Shown: positions 36,677-50,589 of the stretch, piece by piece
How the letters are laid out: every line of letters starts with the position of its first letter
Numbering within the stretch: the stretch's first letter is position 1
Assembly (NCBI GenBank): GCA_030490835.1
Contig: CM059971.1
Coordinates: 1,426,001 to 1,490,000, forward strand
Reading direction: 5' to 3'
Length of the DNA: 64,000 bases
DNA from: Annona cherimola
Lineage: Eukaryota; Streptophyta; Magnoliopsida; Magnoliales; Annonaceae
The notes under the pieces: model-generated
Told to the model about the DNA's origin: nothing
The model's input: the letters and a program-made list of their open reading frames with translations, nothing else
The model's database searches: none
Position numbers and translations under genes: made by a program

Positions 36677-38231
<1,555 letters not shown>

Positions 38232-38984
38232 ACTTGAAACGAGCTCTAATTTTATTTTCTGTGCTTGCGCATTAGCAGTTGAATGTTGTAGCAGAACTGG
38301 TGATAGAATAGGGTTGTGTTATGAGAATGTAGTAGCAAAACTGGAAGTTTTTGTGGCTGTTCTTACGTAACCTGTGAAAGCCTTCTGTGCTGTATTACAT
38401 GGATCATGGATCCTATGTTTCATTGAATCATTATGTAGTTAGTGCTGATCAATGAAAATCTGTTATAATTTCTCATGGCCGTGTCCCTTGGTTCCTTTGT
38501 AAGACTTGGTGCCTTTGCAACCAGTCCTACAGTAGACTAGCATATGATGCTTGCTTAATGGTTCCAGCCTATTTCAAAATCATTTCATTCTTGCAAAAAG
38601 TTGTCCAAATGAGACCAATTATTTGTATATTTTTATCGTTCCTTTGAATTTTGTATTCAGGGTGTGTTGGAAAGTGATATAACTTGTAGATGAAATGTGT
38701 GTTTGGGAAGTGATAAAATTTTTAGATGAAAAGTTTTTGATATAAAAGTTGTTGAATTGAAAGGCGTTAATGATTATGGTCAACCAGTGAAGTTGTTCGT
38801 GTAACCTATTTATAAATAGATTTGAGTTTAGATTTTTAATAAATAACTTATGATTGCTAATTTGTTCAACTATTTAATTAAATAAATAGATTAGAGTTGA
38901 AATTTTATTTTCTTTAATGGTAATAATTAGTCATAGTATATCACATTGCACTGTCACTTTTTTTTTTTTTTTTTTTTTTTAAGC
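38232..38984. other. Intergenic DNA with a MITE scrap and a T run
   Basis: Near 38661 a CAGGGTGTGTT end and GATGAAAAGTTTT motifs resemble the GGGTGTGTTTG MITE family, but the other end is not clear. A run of more than twenty T lies at about 38959-38982. Confidence 0.45.
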
Positions 38985-39440
38985 AGCACCGCGATTCGCT
39001 TCTGGCGCGCCGTTTGAGGCCTTCTTAGTGGCATTTTCTGTAATTTTCTTCAAAACCGGGGGTAGATGCGGAAATATGCTCCCAGCGGCCGCGGTCGAAT
39101 CCGCCACGGCTTTCATGCGACACGTTTCACACGCTCGGGTGGGCCCCACCACGAATTCTCCATATTTTTGGGAAATAATTTGAAATTTTTATTTTCTAAT
39201 TTGATTAATTTTTAAAATTCATGGTATTTTAATTTGTCTGATCAAATTAACGATGGGCACATGAAGATGGGATCAGAGGGCATAGAAAATGCATGGCATT
39301 GGTCCTCTTTTTAATTTTATTTTTTATTTTTGGGCATAGCATTAGTCTTGAAAACATGTCAAAGTTGTTTGTATAATTCTTAGGGCATAGGACTTGCAAT
39401 GGGTTAGTTTTGGATTTAAATATTATTTGATTCCATGGAT
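38985..39440. repeat. GC-rich repeat, copy 1
   Basis: A GC-rich island (GGCGCGCC, CAGCGGCCGCGG) grades into AT-rich DNA. It shares long blocks in the same order with 40780-41245, such as ATGCTCCCAGCGGC, GAATTCTCCATATTTTTGGG, TTTAATTTGTCTGA and TTTAAATATTATTTGAT. No ORF is conserved between the two copies, so it is a repeat or duplicated promoter-like sequence rather than a gene. Confidence 0.65.
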
Positions 39441-40604
39441 TTGGGTACAGTTGAATACCCCTAAGTGATAGATTTACCTTTGTGGAAAGGGCATTCCTCC
39501 ATTTTTAACCTCTTACTGGATGGATCCTTATTCACATTTTGTCGTGTATTACTTTGTTTTCCTTTTCAACTGTCTTTAGTTATTTCCTCTATTGTAAATA
39601 TATTCAAATAAAATAATGGAGTTGGTTATGACCAGAACGAAGTTAACAAAAGAGCTTTTTCAAATATACCCCACTACGTTTGACTTTAATCCCAAATATA
39701 CTCATTTCATTTTCAAAATCTCAAATATACCAATTATATTTGCAGTTAATTCTAAATATACTCATTCCATTAAAAACTGTTAATTAAATTTTTATAAATG
39801 GCCAAAATACCCCTATAAAATTATGGCTTTCTAAATTTAAAGTTCATATGAAATTAGGGCATTTGTGAGTTGTAACATTCAAAATTTTAATTATGTCTAA
39901 AATTTGATGGGCATATCGGTAATAACTAATGATGTTAATTCACGGATTAAGTGTTTTTGAGATTAACTGTAAATGTAGTAGTTATATCTAGAATTTTGAA
40001 AATGTAGTGAGTATATTTCAAATTAAGATCAAATGTAGTGGATATATTGAGAAAAAATAATTAAATATAGTTAATGATTTAAAAAGGGCTTTTTTCGATT
40101 GTCCTCCCATAGTTTCTCCATTTTTCACACTATAACTATAGAAATATCATAGGGCCCCTCATTTTTTTATCTTTATTTTCATGAGGGTAAAATGGAATTA
40201 AAATTATCATGTTGGGAGCTGCACGATATTTTCAATTTTTCATAACTATGAGCTATTTTATAGTTTTAAGATTATCAACTTAAGTTGCAGCTGATGCATC
40301 CGACGATGAAAAAAGTATACAAAAGGATGAAAATACGAGTTGAGGCTAAATACACTCAACATTTAACTCATTTTTTATTTGTTTTTGAAATTTTTTTTAT
40401 ATAACTGCTAATCTGAATGTATTTAACATGTTTATCTATCTTTACCTTTTTTGGAATATTTTAAATATTTATTATTTTTTAAAATCTGTGGCATTTTCAA
40501 AATCCCATCAGTTCTTTTTATAATTTTTAAAATGTTTACAACTGTAATGAAAATCTTTTTTTTTTAAAAAAATATAAAAGCAGAATGTTTCATTTTTAAT
40601 ATCT
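39441..40604. other. AT-rich spacer
   Basis: The stretch contains repeated CAAATATACC and GTAGTGGATATATT motifs in both orientations around 39660-40060, suggesting an old foldback element with poorly preserved ends. No coding sequence was seen. Confidence 0.4.
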
Positions 40605-40779
40605 TCTCTGCGGGCCACAGCGCGAGTGAATGTGGACCATCAACGCACTGCGATTATGTTTGAGCGCGAACGCCGCCTGCTCTTAAAATCTCGGGGAGTC
40701 GTCCTTACGTCAAAGGGGCATGGCTTCGGAAGTATTTACAAGAAATGCCACCGAGGCGTGGGAGCAGAGAAACGTGCTG

Positions 40780-41245
40780 TGATTTGCTTCCGACTCGCCG
40801 TTCGAGGTAACCTTGAACGGACATCCGAACCCGAATCCTTCGCACCTCCTTCCCAGTGGCATCCTCTGTAACTTTCCTCAACATCGAGGGTAGATAGGGA
40901 AAGTTTATATGCTCCCAGCGGCGTCGCCGTCGCGGACAAAATCCGCTATGCGGTAGGTTTCGCATGTTCGGGCACCCTCTCGAGTGGGCCCCACCATGAA
41001 TTCTCCATATTTTTGGGAAATGACTTCAAATTTTTTTATTAGTTAATTTAACTAAAATTTAAAATTCATGGTATTTTAATTTGTCTGAGCAAATGAACGA
41101 AGGGCACATGAAAATAAGTTCAAAGGGCATGGAAAACGCATTGCATTAGTTTTGAAAACATATCAACGTGGTTTATTTAATTTTTGGGGCATTGGACTTG
41201 TGTTGTTTTAGTTTTGAATTTAAATATTATTTGATTTCAAAATAT
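40780..41245. repeat. GC-rich repeat, copy 2
   Basis: The direct-orientation partner of 38985-39440, about 1.8 kb away and diverged by substitutions and small insertions. It is preceded by a further GC-rich stretch (40605-40780) lacking in copy 1. ORFs on either strand here (up to 86 codons) are not conserved in copy 1. Confidence 0.65.
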
Positions 41246-42294
41246 AAATCTTCTTCTAAGGAGCTAATATGAGATGGTTGAAGAGAGACCCGGGCAATAA
41301 AGATATTGAAATTTTATTATAATAATAATTATTATTATTATTTTGAAGCACAATTCTCCACCCAGCACAACAAATTACAATTGAAGTCCAAGGCCATCAG
41401 CTGCAATTTTCTCAGGCACCAACCCTTAACACTTCTAATTTCAACCAATATTGTTTGAACTGAATCGACTACCCAACCAATTGAGTGACTAGTCTGGTTC
41501 TAACCGGTTTAAACCGACGACTTATTACATATTTATGATGTAATAAATATCAAATTTTAAATTATATTCATAACTCCTTACAAAATAAACTAAAATTAGA
41601 ATATATCATTCTAATTACTAGAATATGCAATAAATCAAAACGTCTTTTCAAATATACATTACCTAGAACTAGATATAACATCAAAAATTAATATTGTTAA
41701 CTAGTCTAAAAGAAAATGAAATATTATATTAAGCTTAGTTTCTTATAATTTATTTTTGTGCTTTCATTAATTGCCTATTTTCAGACATATCTAATATAAT
41801 AAGAAATAAAAAATAGTAGTTAAATGATTAAATCATTGTTACTAATAAAATCACATAAAAAATTCAAGTATTCAGCTGATTTAAAAAAAATTCTCAATTG
41901 TATAAAAAGAATATTTAAAGAAAAACAAATTATATTCCAAATTCTAATTATTTGCTTGAATAGCAGTACATAGAATGCAATTAACAAATATTTTCTGTTA
42001 AAATATAATAATTAAAGGTATATTATAAATTTATAATAGATAAAGTTTATAACTTAATGACAAAAAACAAACATGTATAGAATGTTTAGTTATATATTCA
42101 TAAATATAAATATTTATGACTCCTAATAGAATACGTTGAAGTTAGAATCTACAACCTAGTATTTTATGTTGAAATTTAATAGCGTATTATAATATATATA
42201 AGCTTGTGAGCAAATGCATTGGGAAAAAAAAAATTCTGAATTACCGTTAAAAAAAATTCGCGAACAAACATCTGAACTTCCTTTTGCATGTATG
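41246..42294. other. Very AT-rich intergenic DNA
   Basis: No ORF or recognised element. An (ATT)n-like stretch lies near 41320-41345. Confidence 0.5.
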
Positions 42295-42303
42295 GATAAA
42301 AAC

Positions 42304-42713
42304 GGAACCTAATCGTATGCACCCGGGTGCATTCAGCCTAAGTGCACCCGGGTGCACTGCACCTATTTTTTTTTGAAAATTTTTTCATGAAGCTGTTAAT
42401 ATAAGTTTATTTAACATATGTATCAATTTTTACTATTTTTGGAGATTTTTAGATATTTTTTTTAAATTTTTAAAAATCAGTGGCATTTTCCGTAATTTTA
42501 AATTACCAAAAATGCCACTGATTTTTAAAAATCTAAAAAAAATATCTAGAAGTCTCCAAAAATAGTAAAAATTGATACATATGTTAAATAAACCTAGATT
42601 AACCATTGTATGAAAAAATTTTCAAAAAAAAATAAAAAAAATAAAAAAAAATAGGTGCAGTGCACCCGAGTGCACTGAGGCTGAATGCACCCGGGTGCAT
42701 ACGATTGGGTTCC
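42304..42713. mobile_element. Foldback MITE with 9-bp TSD (Mutator-like), copy A
   Basis: A 410-bp element from GGAACCTAATCGTATGCACC to its inverse ending at 42713. It is flanked on both sides by the same nonamer GATAAAAAC (42295-42303 and 42714-42722). A 9-bp duplication is the mark of Mutator-type transposition. The arms run nearly to the centre (GCCACTGATTTTTAAA pair). Each end carries two GCACCCGGGTGC palindromes. No coding capacity is present. Confidence 0.9.
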
Positions 42714-42746
42714 GATAAAAACAGCAATGCCATATGTTTAAGCAAG

Positions 42747-43140
42747 GAGCGCAATCTTATGCACCCGGGTGCATTGAGCCTCAATGCACCCGGGTGTACT
42801 ACACCTTTTTTTTTTTTTTTTTTGAAATTTTTTTTACACAATGGTTAATCTAGGTTTATTTAACATATGTATCAATTTTTACTATTTTTGGAGACTTTTA
42901 GATTTTTTTTAAGATTTTTAAAAATCAGTGGCATTTTCAGTAATTTAAAATTACTAAAAATGCCACTGATTTTTAAAAATCTAAAAAAAATATCTAAAAG
43001 TCTCCAAAAATAGAAAAAATTGATACATATGTTAAATAAACCTATATAAACAACTTCATGAAAAAATTTTCAAAAAAAAAAAAAAAAAAGGTGTAGTACA
43101 CCTGGGTGCATTGAGGCTCAATGCACCCGGGTGTATAGGA
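42747..43140. mobile_element. Foldback MITE, copy B
   Basis: The same architecture as copy A, 33 bp further on. The left end is GGAGCGCAATCTTATGCACC, followed by CCGGGTGCATTGAGCCTCAATGC; the right end is its inverse, ending near GGTGTATAGG. The right end is shortened and no clean duplication is visible, so it is older or damaged. Confidence 0.75.
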
Positions 43141-43609
43141 ATGCCAAAACAAAGCCTGCCATAAATACTATGCGAACGCGTAGCTTGTTTTTTTCCAACC
43201 GGTTGAACCGTGCATAACCGATCTAAATGGTCGAACCCGCGGTTCAGCGGTTCACACGGTCTTTAACCATCAAACCAAGCCGTTTATAATCAAACCGCAA
43301 AAGCTGCTGGTTCCCAATTGGACTGGTTGAACCGTCTGGTCTGGTTTTGATAACAGTGGTTTCAACCTCGTACTTACTCCACTGAATCTCTTATCTTGAC
43401 TGTACAAGCAGATGAATGCATTGAAATTTGACAATGAGAGATCTCATGTTGTTTTCTTGAAATCTTGTCTCCGAGGCTCTGTTGACAATATATTTATTCA
43501 CTGTTCTTTGTTAATCTTTCTTTTTACGATTATCCCTCTCTCCTGTTTTTATTTAACCTTGCAAACAATGATGCATGTTTTGCTTTTTTTTTTTCTTTTT
43601 TTGTGGTAG

Positions 43610-44370
43610 GATGCAAATTCAAAGCGTTGGGGTGCAACATTTCGGGTTTTGTCAGTGGTGTTTGTGAAATTTTTGTTGAGATTTAAAAGTCCAAGCAAAT
43701 TACAAGTGCGGAGTCATGCGATAACCAACACAATTTTAGGATACGATTGTTTGTTCTACGATGGACAGTCTAAGCTTATATGTCAGAAAATGTTATATGC
43801 GTAATGCATTACTTAGACAAGCTGAGTTGTTGGTAATGTTGCATATTATGGTGTCCTTGATGAATGTTCAAAATCTTCAGACGTTTTTTTTTTTTTTTTT
43901 GGCCAACAAAATTTCAGCTTCTTATTCTGATTTTTTACTATCATAATTATTGCCTTCACGAAAAATGACAGCATGAAGCTTCTGATTTGGTTTTTAATAC
44001 TCCAAAAATGGGAAAATCCACCATTTCTAAAGTAAAAACATTTGTAAGGAAGAGAACTCCAGAAATGGTGGATTTTGTCCTAATAAATTTGAAAGGAAAG
44101 CATGCCATTGAGCCTGGGGCTGGTTGTGGACTGGCAGGATTTGGTGAGGAGCTTCTGTCACATATCCATGGTTCTTCACTGAAGTTAAATGGCAATCACA
44201 TCACTCACACCCAGCTAATGCAATGGAAAATTTTGATTGGTGTTCTAGGCATGGCACTATTAATATGTGATGTAGTTTCAACTCATCAAGTTGAGATATT
44301 GCCATTACTGACACGGAATATAGAAAGGAAAACTTCCAGAATCAAGCAAACAAATTCTAAAGGTTGCATT
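43610..44370 (+). pseudogene. METTL21-type methyltransferase fragment
   Basis: Following a GGTAG acceptor, 43610 on reads DANSKRWGATF, then SVVFVKFL and KSPSKL. After a gap come NLKGKHAIEPGAGCGLAGFG (to 44143), a 105-bp intron (GTGAGG at 44144 to CTAG at 44248), and MALLICDVVSTHQVEILPLL with TRNIERKTSRIKQTNS. This matches the N-terminal half of the plant methyltransferase-16 family (Arabidopsis At1g08125 type). The SAM-binding ELGAGCG has become EPGAGCG, DQVEVLPLL is HQVEILPLL, and the rest of the domain is gone, so it is inactive. The joined exons are still in frame across the intron. Confidence 0.8.
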
Positions 44371-45301
44371 CGAACTACTGAGTTCATGCCGTTGTGTACT
44401 TTTATTTTTGTGCTATTTTTGATACCAAATCAATTGAAAATATGTTTGCAAACTTTTGATTCTCTGTGCCATCATTCGTTGTTTATGAGACTATGAGCTG
44501 TATGACTAAGCACTACGAGAAGAAAGAAATCCTCAAAAAAAATAAAAATAAAAATAATAATAATAATAATAAGAGAAGAACGAAACCAGACACACTGTCT
44601 AGTGTAGCGTGTTTGATGTTACTGGACTTCAGTTATATGGATCTATATCATTCTATTTCTTTGTTTCCACTGTCTCTTGTAGCAACACTTGGTTAGCATT
44701 AGATGGGGGAAAGACTGACTGCCTAAGAGCCCTTTGATCCTCTGTTCGAATACATTGTTGGTACTGACTTTGTGAGTTGTATGACATACTCTACCATCCT
44801 ACTATCAATCTATGCAAATTGAGTTTTTAGTCGTTGTCCATGATAATGCAATGTCTTAATGACCTCTATTGCTTAATAACTCCTAGTCATAGCTAGTCCA
44901 GGAGTTCTGTTGGGATGGCATCATGATTTCAATGTCACCAAGCTTAGCTAGGTGGGAGTTATGTGATTCTTAGGCTAACACAGAATACACCTTCAAGATT
45001 GTTAAACAAGTTTCACCAGTGAAACTCAAAAACGAAATTCAGGGAAATATCTTTGTAGAAATATTATTCAAGGTCTTCTAAAATACAAATGAACATAACA
45101 TATTTATAGAAGTGTTTTAGCAAATCCTAGAGCGAAGAAAATCTTACACAAATAGAATTATGAAAGAAAATTGCAGAACTCCTAATTAATGAAATTTTCT
45201 AAAATAGGAAATTGGAATTTACTAAAATAATAAAAATCAGACTTTGCTAAAAATAGTAAAAAAGGGGAATTTTCATAAATATTTTAGAAAATGCAAGATA
45301 T
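44371..45301. other. Intergenic DNA, nothing recognised
   Basis: The stretch contains an (AAT)n tract near 44550. Short ORFs carry no recognisable motif. Confidence 0.4.
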
Positions 45302-45302
45302 A

Positions 45303-45880
45303 GAGTGTGTTTAGTATTTGATTGAATTTTATAAGAAATGTTTTTAATGGAAAAGTTTCTGAAATGGGAAAAAATGATATGAAATTTATATGATAGGGAT
45401 AATGATGCGAAGTAAAGAGAATAAAGTTAAAAATATACAATTGAGGGTGTGTTTGCTAATGAATAAAACTTTTGATGAAAAGTTTTAGAGAGTAAAAATT
45501 GTCAAATTATATGATATGATAAGGGTAATGATAAGTAGTAAAGAGGATAAAGTTAAAATAGATAAGTTAGTTGTATGGATAGTTGTGTAGAAATGATTGA
45601 AAAGTAGCGTAGTTGTATAGGAAAATGCGAAAAAATGATTAAAAAATATGTTATTGTGAATAATGAAAAGTTTTAGACTGAAAAATTTTAACTTGACATT
45701 TTTTATTAATTGCCAAACACACCCTGAATCTTAAAAAAAGTTAAAATATATAGGATAGTTGTATGAAAAGTTATAAAAAAAAATTGAAAAATAAAGTAGT
45801 TGTATAGGAAGATATGAAGAAATGATTGGAAAATAGGATAGTTGTGGGAGAAAAGTTTTAGTCATTGCCAAACTCACTCT
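45303..45880. mobile_element. Nested pair of GGGTGTGTTTG-family MITEs
   Basis: The inner copy, 45445-45724, has clean ends (GGGTGTGTTTGC and GCCAAACACACCC) and TGA on both sides (442-444 and 725-727 of 45 kb). It sits within an older copy that starts GAGTGTGTTTAG at 45303 and ends CCAAACTCACTCT at 45880. Confidence 0.75.
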
Positions 45881-45904
45881 CAATCTAGAGATTCTGCATC
45901 GTCA

Positions 45905-46216
45905 GATGCTAAGATAGAACAGGAGGAATGAGCTAAAGGATGCTAAAGCAGTTGTTGATGAGACAACACAGCAGCTCAAAAGTTATTGCTAGTGCAAAAT
46001 ATATAGGGGCCTTACATAGAAAACCAGGCAGATAAAAAAATGCAAAAGATGAATTAAAGGTATATAGTATTCCATTTATCCTGATTTCAGGTGGTGCATG
46101 ATTTACTGTCTGAAGAATTGACTATATTTTGCATTTATCAAGCAAAAGAAGACAACTAGATCTTATGAAGAAAATTAGGGATTTGGGTTCATTGCCATCT
46201 GATGCATACTATCCTT
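45905..46216 (+). pseudogene. SMC3: SMC3 central (coiled-coil) fragment
   Basis: One piece encodes NELKDAKAVVDETTQQLKS, matching the second coiled coil of SMC3 (family ELxDAKxLVEDxTQQLKS). A second piece after a TTTCAG acceptor at about 46090 encodes KKIRDLGSLPSDAYYP (family KKIRELGPLSSDAFxTY). Stops and frameshifts lie between and within them. It belongs upstream of the C-terminal part in the real gene but here lies 8 kb downstream of it. Confidence 0.8.
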
Positions 46217-47188
46217 GACGTGCCCTCAATGTAACCTATTCTAATGAAGTGAAAAATCTATACAAATGGATTGTTTAGCATCATTTATCATTCAAAAATC
46301 AATTTCAGTAAGAATTTCATATTGTACTTGCTTAAAAAATATATAATCATATATTCATTATAAAAAAAGCACTTAAGATACATAGAATCACTTGTGAACA
46401 CAAGCATGGCGCTTCGGACAACTTAGATGCCGAATTAACGACTTTAAATTGATATATATGGTCTATTTGGAAATATGTAAGGAAAACATTCTCATTCCTT
46501 TTCATATGATTTGATATTTTAACCACCTAATAACTCTTCTTTTTATTAGTATTTATATTTTAATCATTTTTCATATCTTTTTAGACAACTATCTTCTTTA
46601 TTTTAATTTTATTATCTTCCCTTCTAATTATTAAAACTCATATCCAATCATTCTCTCGATTTCTGAGAAATTTTGACCATTCCTATTTTCTCATTTTTAT
46701 CTTTACATATTCCCAAACAGACCCGTTAACCAAACAATTTCATTATGTTGATCTTACCCTTTTATATCATGGGACCCATGGACACATTTGATTGGATGAA
46801 ACTTGATTTTCTACTTAATAGTTGTAAATGGAGTGCCGGAGTGTATTTAATACAATCACCAAGATGGGCTTGATCTAGGAGGTTTCCGATTTCATTAAAT
46901 CAAAACCTCTTCAACACAACTGCATTAATCATGAGCTAATTTGCATGCTACCTACTTTTGACATTGAACAATTACAGATTATTGAAAAAACACCTTTTCA
47001 CTGTGGAATGCCACAACACTTTATGCTTAACAACACATTCTCTAGCATGAAACAGTTGTGGCCTATGTGCTAGGGATTTCATGACATGCACTATATTGCT
47101 TAAAATCCATACAAAATTATCAACTATATAAAATACTAGCACAAGGCTTCAGCCCTTTTGATTCTAACCAAAAGGAGAAGTAACTTGC
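46217..47188. other. AT-rich intergenic DNA
   Basis: Another short MITE-like stretch may lie near 46480-46730, but its ends are unclear. No exon was found that would continue the minus-strand gene ending at 47189. Confidence 0.4.
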
Positions 47189-47886
47189 CTTATATGAGCC
47201 AGGCAGAGGGACCTTGTCTTCGCCTTTTTCTACAAGGCTTTTTGTCATATTCAAAGCTTCTTTGAGCTTATCAATGGATCCAAGAAGATCCTCATCTTCC
47301 TTCTCGCTCTTAACCAACCATGCTATTTCATGTAGGGTTCTAAACAAGCCAAGACGCTTGCTTGCTGGGTTAAATACAGCCACAGGTTTGGAAGATTTTA
47401 ATGTGAAACGGGACCATGAATTCCATGCTTGTTTAACAACAAACCAAAACTTTAGATTTTAATTTATTAGGCTTCTAAAATGCATTTTTAATATTATATT
47501 CCGCATCATACCTATCAACATAGCGCAGTCAAGAGTAAATCCAGGCTGCCATTTGGGCAGTACCCAGTTTGTTGTGGACATGGCGAGATGGCCTGCCCCC
47601 GCAGTTTCATGCTCACGTGGGGCAAAAAATTGAGATAGGATTGATCTTTCGTGGGAATAAGGCAAGAGCTTGTTGTCTCCCCTAAATTTCAAACCCTTAA
47701 CACCCCTGCATTATAGAAGCCTCATGCACTAGATATGCTCTTCTAAATAAATAATGTTTGATTCTACATATCAATGTCATCATAACCCACCTATGGGCAA
47801 ACTCAATTGCCATTCTTCCAACCGCATGAGCAACCAATATTATACAATGATGGATCAAAGATCTTTGGTCAGTGAGGGCAATTGAC
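47189..47886 (-). CDS. Unrecognised gene, three internal or 3' exons (partial)
   Basis: Three exons splice in consistent phase: 47886-47791, 47705-47512 and 47427-47189. They encode about 176 residues, including LVAHAVGRMAIEFAHR, FFAPREHETAGAGHLAMST, NWVLPKWQPGFTLDCAM and PVAVFNPASKRLGLFRTLHE. The first two introns are GT-AG. The last exon ends AAG|GCAAGT, the consensus for rare GC-AG introns. I do not recognise the family. No 5' exon is visible upstream, where repeats begin, and no 3' exon downstream, so it is probably a truncated gene. The consistent phases argue that it was coding until recently. Part of it recurs at 55990-56165. Confidence 0.6.
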
Positions 47887-47889
47887 CTG

Positions 47890-48330
47890 AAGAGATTATA
47901 TCATTATTTCAATGAGGGTAGTCATGTTAAAATGAATAGAGTCAAAAAAAATAAAAATTAATTATTATGGAAAATTATATAGTTTTTGAAATTTAACTAG
48001 GGCAATTACCCCCACAAAAGTGCACGTGGTCTGCCTATGATACTATATATAGCTATTTGTTAGGCCAAATAAAAATCAATGACTTGGATTTTTTTTTAAA
48101 AAAAAAAAAACTAAAAAATGTGGCCTAACCAACTCCACTCAATGTCAAATTTCAAGCCAAGAAAAGTCATCTCCACAACATCACAAAGATCAAGGCATGA
48201 CTTGAAAACTCTTATCACATCAAAGCCTCCCCAAAGTCAAATAGTCAAATCAAAGGCTTGAAGTGATTGGAAGTGTGGGGCTAGGTAATTTATCCTCTTT
48301 TTCATAGATTATTACCATTCTATTTACATC
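47890..48330. other. Intergenic DNA between the partial gene and the inverted repeat
   Basis: No coding sequence; an A/T run lies near 48090. Confidence 0.4.
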
Positions 48331-48790
48331 CCTGATTGTGGTCTCATGCTATTTAACACAAGCCTATCAAATCAAAAATCGACAACCCCCACTTGGTTTC
48401 TATGATTTGAGCAATCAAATTGTGGTAGATCTCCATGATAAATCTTTGCCCTGCTTTGGTAAAGGTTATTATGGTAGACTCTAGACTGGTATTTAGCTAT
48501 TTACATCAAAATGTGCATGATCCGCACCGCCAGCTGACTAGCAGCAACCTATGGACATACATGGTTCAGCAAAGATAAAGCCACATTGCATAAAATTGCT
48601 ATAAGATACTCTCTCTCATTAAGATTGAGATCCTGTCACATCCATCATGACCTGTACACACACGATCTCATGTGGCTCATATTAGGAAACCAAAGTAGCC
48701 TAGTCTAGTCCAATTTTTCCATTTAGCCCAGCTTAGCCCATGTTTGGTAGTCGGCCCATTTCAGTTCTATTTTTTCAATCGGTCTAGCTC
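48330..48790. repeat. Left arm of a 7-kb inverted repeat
   Basis: TCTCATGCTATTTAACACA, GGTAGATCTCCATGATAAATC and GAGATCCTGTCACATCCATCATG recur inverted at 54925-55345 in mirrored order. Identity is moderate. Confidence 0.7.
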
Positions 48791-48914
48791 GACCCAAGTT
48801 TTCCACAATCCCCCAAGTCAACTAGACCAATCAACCTTGTCAACTTTTGGTTACCGAGTCAACTTGATTACTAAGTTACCTTATTAGCTCATTGATCCAA
48901 ATTCAATCCATTTG

Positions 48915-50345
48915 ATCTCACTCTTTCACAATTTCTCACGAGTTATTGAGAGAATATAGCTTCTTTACCCCATTAAACCTAGTCAGCTTGGCCCCTCTTC
49001 TATAAATCCAATTTATCTAGTCTGGCTGTTTTTGTTTACATCTAGGATGGCCTGATCCTTGGATTAGGATGGAATCTCCCATTTCCCAAAAAACTCTTCC
49101 CATTCAAAAAAATAAGAACATAGTTTTTTCATTTTCAATACAACTTTTTCCAATTTCAATACACTTTTTCCCATTCCCAATAGACAATAACACTTTTTCA
49201 TTCCACATTCTCATCCTATCCCCAACTCATCTAAACTATGAACAATTTTAGTTTCTCACGGACAATTGAGAGAACAAAGTTTATTTCCAAACCTACCTAG
49301 TCCCCATAAAACCCAAACACGTCAGTCCCTTCTTTTAAAACCTAGTCCATCTAGTTTCCCTATTTCATATTTTCTCCTACGCAATTGCAACTGCAACTTA
49401 GAGAACACAATTTCTGTACCGAACTTGCCTGGTCCTCGTTAACCTAGTTAGTTTAGTCCTTCTCTAAATCCAATCAACTTTGTCTCACTCTTTCAAAGTT
49501 TCTCACGGATAATAAAAAGAACACGATTTCTAAATCCAATCCGCCTAGTCTTGCTCTTCCAATTTCTCATGAGCAACTAAAAAAACACAGCTCCTTTATC
49601 ATACCAACTTGGTCGTCCTTGTTAAACCCAGTTAGCCCAGTCCCGCTATTTCGTAGTTTCCCACGGACAATTGAGAAAACATAAACCCCAACGCATTAAT
49701 ACAGATGAGGTCACTACATTGAGTTGAACTCAACCAACCTAATCTTGCTCTTTCATAGCTTCTCACAGGCAATGGAGGGAATATAGACCCTAAAGGTCAC
49801 ATCATTGAGTTAAATTTAGCTAGCATAATCTCACTTTTTCACAGTTTCTTACAGGCATTTAAGAGAACATAAACCCCAAACAATTGATTCAAATAAGGTA
49901 ACTTCATAGAGTTAAGCCCAATCAGCTTGGTCACCTTCTTTCGCACTTTTCATAGGTAACTAAGAGAGCAGCCCCCACCTCATTGATGTACACGAGGTTA
50001 ATTCTTGGAGTTAAAGCCGGCTAGCTTAGCCCCACTTTTTCACAGTTTCTCACAAACAATTGAGAGAAATAGAACCCAACTCATTAATGCAGACAAGGTC
50101 ACTACAGAGTTAAACCTAGATGGCCTAGTGTTATTCTTTCATAGTTTCTCATAGGTAATTAGGAAAACATGATTTCTTTACCGAACATGTCTGATCTTTG
50201 TTAAACCCATTCAACATGGTCTCTCTTCTCTAGACCCAATCCATCTAGTTTTGCTCTTTCATAGTCTCTCACGGGTAATTAAAAGGATAGTCTCTTTACC
50301 AAACTTGCCTAATCCTCCTTAAACTTAGTCAGTTTGGTTCCCCTT
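48915..50345. repeat. Diverged tandem array, about 12 units of 85-125 bp (forward)
   Basis: Each unit contains a version of CTCTTTCATAGTTTCTCACGG followed by CAATTGAGAGAACA. Cores lie near 49255, 49500, 49560, 49650, 49750, 49840, 49945, 50040, 50140 and 50260, among others. No ORF is present. Confidence 0.75.
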
Positions 50346-50589
50346 CTAAGCAAACCCCAGTCCGAGTCAAAACATCTAATTTTAGGATCTCTATCATGCA
50401 CTGTATTTTTCTTTTAATCAAGGGTCTTCCACCATTAGTGAATATGTAATTATGGTCATCTGATCAAGGATGTGAACTAGTAATTTTATGAACATAACAA
50501 GGTGTGCTTTAATGAAAAACTTCGAAGTGACTATAACTCATTTCTATCATCTTCAACGTTGATGATTTTTTTGTTTTAAAAAATGATTT

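Noticed and set aside
40626..40965. ORFs of 81 and 86 codons in the GC-rich repeat
   Set aside because: The sister copy at 38985 does not preserve either frame. GC richness alone explains the open frames.
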